Notes under the pieces: generated by a model
Told to the model about the DNA's origin: nothing
The model's database searches: none
What the model saw: the letters and a program-made list of their open reading frames with translations, nothing else
Shown: positions 61,030 to 64,000 of the stretch, piece by piece
Position numbering within the stretch: position 1 is the first letter of the stretch
Layout: each line of letters begins with the position of its first letter
Made by a program: the position numbers and the translations under genes
Origin: Edaphobacter sp.
GTDB lineage: Bacteria; Acidobacteriota; Terriglobia; Terriglobales; Acidobacteriaceae
NCBI GenBank assembly: GCA_025462645.1
Contig: JAOAPB010000069.1
Coordinates: forward strand, 1-64,000
DNA length: 64,000 nucleotides
Reading direction: 5' to 3'

Positions 61030-62013
61030 TTAGTAGCTATTCGGCTGACTTCGCAAACCAAGAATCTCGCGCGCCTGCGCCGGCGTCGCTACTGGGCGGT
61101 TGAGCTCGTTCGCAATACGAACGGTACGTTGTACGAGTTCGGCATTACTCTTAGCCTTGCGTCCACGAGAATAGTAGACGTTGTCTTCAAGACCAACGCG
61201 AACATGACCGCCCATCAAGGTAGCCAGAGTGGTCAGTGGGAGCTGGTAGGGACCGATTGCGGAACAGAGCCACAAGGCACCTTCTGGAAACTCCTTGAGA
61301 AGCTGGAGTACATTTTCCACCGTCGGAAAGCTGCCGGTCTGATAGCCCATAACAGTTTGAATCCAGTAAGGCTTTTGGAGGAGATCATTTTCGATAAGAT
61401 ACCTGACCACCCAGGCACATCCCGGATGGTAGGTTTCAAGTTCGGGCTTCACTCCACGCCGCTTCATCTCCGCGGCGAATTGGTGAATCTGACCGTAGGT
61501 AAAGGGGATGCATTCGTCGATCTCGAGGGCTGCCCGGGGATTCGGCAGAGGAGCCCGTCGCTCCTTGAGATCGAACTTGCTCATGTCTGGCGCGAGATTC
61601 AGCGAAGCAACCTCTGGATTCGCCTCCAGGGAGGAGAGCCGCTCCTGCATGGTCATCCCAGGCCCTCCCCCAGTCGTCGCGTTGACAATGATCTCCGGGC
61701 AGCGCTGACGAATCTTCTGGAGGACCTCGCGCCAAGGTGCGGCTTCGCGAGCGCACTTAGTCAGGTCTTCGGGATCGCGTGCATGAACGTGAACCATGCT
61801 AGCGCCGGCCTCGTAGGCACCATGAACAGACTCGGCGATTTCATCTGCCGTCTCGGGTATGAACTCGTTAGCTTCCTTGCCCTGGATCCCACCATTGCAT
61901 GCAACGCAAATAATAAGTGGAGGCATTCCCACTCGTATTTTGTCCATGAAATCAAAGCTGTTTGTATATCTGAAAACTTCTTGAGATGGGTACCTAAACT
62001 CTTTTTCCGACAT
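61030..62013 (-). CDS. BKACE family beta-keto acid cleavage enzyme
   Basis: I use the ATG at 62,013, which has a GAGTGAG sequence just upstream, over 62,025. The product has 327 residues. LIICVACNGGIQG starts the barrel, SMVHVHARDPED gives the zinc His-x-His pair, VNATTGGGPGMTMQ the substrate loop, and PELETYHPGCAWVV a further metal/substrate Glu. BKACE enzymes cleave beta-keto acids (such as 3-keto-5-aminohexanoate) with acetyl-CoA to acetoacetate and a CoA ester. The specific substrate is not assigned. The TTTCG site C module lies 37-87 bp upstream. Confidence 0.9.
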   Translation of the reverse strand: MSEKEFRYPSQEVFRYTNSFDFMDKIRVGMPPLIICVACNGGIQGKEANEFIPETADEIAESVHGAYEAGASMVHVHARDPEDLTKCAREAAPWREVLQKIRQRCPEIIVNATTGGGPGMTMQERLSSLEANPEVASLNLAPDMSKFDLKERRAPLPNPRAALEIDECIPFTYGQIHQFAAEMKRRGVKPELETYHPGCAWVVRYLIENDLLQKPYWIQTVMGYQTGSFPTVENVLQLLKEFPEGALWLCSAIGPYQLPLTTLATLMGGHVRVGLEDNVYYSRGRKAKSNAELVQRTVRIANELNRPVATPAQAREILGLRSQPNSY

Positions 62014-62049
62014 TTGCTCACTCATATAGTAGTTCGAGGCAAGATAACT

Positions 62050-62100
62050 TTTACAGTTCAACAAGTTTTGGGGTAGCCAGCAAGCGAAATAGTACGAAAC
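62050..62100 (-). promoter_or_regulatory. TTTCG promoter module, site C (BKACE operon)
   Basis: On the - strand GTTTCGTACTATTTCGCTTG (62100-62081) is followed by exactly 25 nt ending TTGTTGAAC and then TGTAAA (62055-62050). The -10 is weaker than in sites A and B. The chosen start of BKACE is 37 nt beyond the hexamer. Confidence 0.75.
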
Positions 62101-62351
62101 AAGATTTCGCCTCATCGTCATTAAAATGACGATTGACCTTCGGATTCAGGGAAAGAGTCTTGCGTGTCGGCGATCTAAAGTGTAATCTCGCTTCAATCAA
62201 TAAAGAGTTAAATTTATGTTGCTCCTGTTCTGCTTATTTCTTTAAATACTAAAGATTGTCGCATTGCATTCCTCGCGTGTGTGATCGGATTTCGGGAACA
62301 CGCCACAAGAGATGTTGCCAGCTTCCTATCTCCCATTCGGTATCGGCCATC

Positions 62352-64000
62352 ATGAACGATGTATCTTCGCTATCTGCGGGCACTCAGCACCCTAATGGAC
62401 TTGGAGCGGCCCCTGACCGTCTGGATTCCTGGAAAGAGATCGCCAGTTATTTGAAGCGTGAGGTCCGAACAGTCCAACTATGGGAGAAAAAAGAGGGGCT
62501 CCCAGTCCACCGTCACTTCCATAATCATCTCGGAACGGTCTATGCGTTTCGGTCCGAGATCGAACGATGGGGGCGATTGGTCTCCCGAAGAGACAACCCG
62601 AACCAGCAAGAGACAGAGACTCCAAAACCTTTACCGGTCGAAGCGAAGGAGAACAACCGCGGCCACATCAGGATTCACGTGTCCGAACTCGATAGCCGCT
62701 CCATCAGCCGAAAGCATCGGGCGCTGTGCAAAGCCATCCAAGATAAGACAGTTTCGGCGCTGGAGCAACTGAATCCCGGACAACTGAGCATCGTCGCCCT
62801 TAACGCAACGATGTCTGAGATAAAGGTGAGAACCGCCGATTATGTACTGCGGTGGAACCTTCAAGAAGATGAAGCCGGACTAGGAATAAGTGCTGCTCTT
62901 TTCCTCTCCGAGACCCAAACGCGGGCTTGGTCCAGTAAGTTCCGGTGCAGTGTAAAGGATTCTGAAGAGACGCCCACCTATATTGCGGGACAGATCGTTC
63001 AATGTCTTTGGCTGAAGATTATTTCATCCCCATCGTATTCGCCAGTAGCGGGACGCCGGAGGAAGTCAGGCTCTCGTGAGGCTTACCTGAAGGGTAGATA
63101 CTTCTGGAGCCAGCGAAACGAAGAGGGCCTGCGTAAGGCAATTCAGTGGTTCAAGTCGGCGATCGAGGAAGACCCGCAGTTTCCTCTGCCCTACTCGGGA
63201 TTGGCCGATTCATTGAACCTCCTCTCGTTTTATGAGATCGTTTCGCCGTCGGAGGCTATGCCAGTCGCGCGACAAGCCGCGATGAAGGCGATCGAACTTG
63301 ATCCAACGCTTGCGGAAGCACATGCATCGCTAGCGGATATTCTGCTGCACTTCGATCGTAATTGGGATGGCGCCGACAAAGAGTATCGGCGTGCTATCCA
63401 ATGCAATCCAGGCTACGCCCTTAGTTATCACTGGTATGCGAATTTGCTTGCGGCAAAGGGACAACACGAGGCGGCACAAATCGCTATTATGCATGCGCTG
63501 GAGATCGATCCTGTGTCTCTGATAACGCAGGTATGGGCCGGGGTGACCTCGCATCTGGCGCATCGGTTCGACCAGGCAATCAAACACTACAAGACCGCTC
63601 TCGAATTGAAGCCCGACTTCATATGGGCTCATATGTACATGGCCCAGGCATTGGAGCAAAAAGGCCTCTATAAAGAGGCGTTGCGAGAGTTTGAGACAAC
63701 GCTCCTTCTTACAGGAGGGAGCAATTGCGTACAGGCAATGAAGGCTCATGCGCTCGCTGTGGCGGGAGACACGAACTCGGCTCGTACGATCCTAGGCGAA
63801 CTGAAGGGAACGCCTACACACAAGTGCATGCCTTCTTACGATATCGCAGCGACCTACGCGGCGCTTGGTGAGTGTGGCGAGGTGGTACGCTGGCTCAAGC
63901 GGGCGTGCAATGAACACAATATGAAACTTTTCACTTTGACCCAAGATCCGCGCTTCGACCTGCTGCGGGATCGAACGGAATTTAGAGCGGTTGTCGAGCA
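62352..64000 (+). CDS. HTH/TPR protein (C-terminus beyond window)
   Basis: ATG 62352 opens a frame of 549 codons to the window end. Residues about 20-70 form a helix-turn-helix of the MerR/excisionase kind (WKEIASYLKREVRTVQLWEK, then VYAFRSEIERW). A beta-rich middle (about 95-240) follows, then tetratricopeptide repeats from about 265 (AIQWFKSAIEEDP, AMKAIELDPTLAEAHASLAD, HALEIDP, YKTALELKPDFIWAHMYMAQALEQKG). Acidobacteria have many such proteins, probably sensors or regulators. The full length is not seen. Confidence 0.8.
   Translation, partial: MNDVSSLSAGTQHPNGLGAAPDRLDSWKEIASYLKREVRTVQLWEKKEGLPVHRHFHNHLGTVYAFRSEIERWGRLVSRRDNPNQQETETPKPLPVEAKENNRGHIRIHVSELDSRSISRKHRALCKAIQDKTVSALEQLNPGQLSIVALNATMSEIKVRTADYVLRWNLQEDEAGLGISAALFLSETQTRAWSSKFRCSVKDSEETPTYIAGQIVQCLWLKIISSPSYSPVAGRRRKSGSREAYLKGRYFWSQRNEEGLRKAIQWFKSAIEEDPQFPLPYSGLADSLNLLSFYEIVSPSEAMPVARQAAMKAIELDPTLAEAHASLADILLHFDRNWDGADKEYRRAIQCNPGYALSYHWYANLLAAKGQHEAAQIAIMHALEIDPVSLITQVWAGVTSHLAHRFDQAIKHYKTALELKPDFIWAHMYMAQALEQKGLYKEALREFETTLLLTGGSNCVQAMKAHALAVAGDTNSARTILGELKGTPTHKCMPSYDIAATYAALGECGEVVRWLKRACNEHNMKLFTLTQDPRFDLLRDRTEFRAVVE

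Noticed and set aside
61129-62076. 315-codon open frame on the + strand over the BKACE gene
   Set aside because: It is antisense to a gene with all BKACE motifs and contains no recognisable motif.
1-64000. CRISPR array, rRNA genes or insertion sequences with transposase
   Set aside because: No regularly spaced repeats, rRNA-like conserved stretches or transposase motifs were seen.

Overview
The window looks like a chromosomal segment of a soil acidobacterium of the class Terriglobia (Granulicella, Edaphobacter or Terriglobus type). This is inferred from two very large Oar-like TonB receptors with N-terminal carboxypeptidase-regulatory folds, a helix-turn-helix/TPR protein of acidobacterial style, many secreted Tat or Sec oxidoreductases, and remnants of a DnaE2 mutagenesis gene. 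No 16S gene is present to confirm it.

Positions 1-14,880 form an accessory, defence-rich region ending at a tRNA-Ser(UGA) gene (14,885-14,974). It holds a truncated membrane-anchored protein, a small Xre regulator, a DUF2924 gene overlapping a large serine recombinase, a Nudix hydrolase, two unrecognised proteins, broken pieces of an Fpg/Nei glycosylase and of error-prone polymerase DnaE2, a two-gene Kiwa system (kwaA-kwaB), and a restriction-like module. That module is a Vsr endonuclease, a C5 methyltransferase and an HNH nuclease with a duplicated winged-helix segment on the + strand. They meet a Z1-domain helicase and a 145-residue partner on the - strand. The two transcripts converge on a perfect 38-bp palindrome that lies inside both coding ends. 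A further HNH gene is broken by one extra base in a T6 run.

Positions 15,120-27,664 are a catabolic region: class II aldolase, beta-propeller lactonase, two double-cupin proteins, a cytochrome c/sorbosone-dehydrogenase fusion, a GlcG-like protein, an MFS transporter, an M19 dipeptidase, and a translationally coupled paralogous pair of unrecognised proteins. Positions 27,843-39,425 carry two TonB/Oar receptors, an amidohydrolase and a GH2 beta-glucuronidase-like enzyme. Positions 39,819-46,135 are an ArsR-controlled RND efflux operon (pump, periplasmic adaptor, outer-membrane channel). Positions 46,399-47,162 contain two truncated genes joined head to head. Then come a tartrate uptake/dehydrogenase operon, a GMC oxidoreductase operon, htpG, a cytochrome c/helix-hairpin-helix protein, a 2-hydroxyacid dehydrogenase/permease pair, an alpha/beta hydrolase with a BKACE enzyme, and a truncated HTH-TPR protein.

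The most striking regulatory signal is a promoter module found four times (19,335-19,385, 19,470-19,520, 56,733-56,783, 62,050-62,100). Each copy has a 20-nt block with two TTTCG repeats one helical turn apart, exactly 25 nt, and then a -10-like hexamer, with no recognisable -35. All four face the start of a metabolic gene. They suggest an undescribed activator-controlled regulon joining the cupin/lactonase, sorbosone dehydrogenase/GlcG, cytochrome c and BKACE genes.
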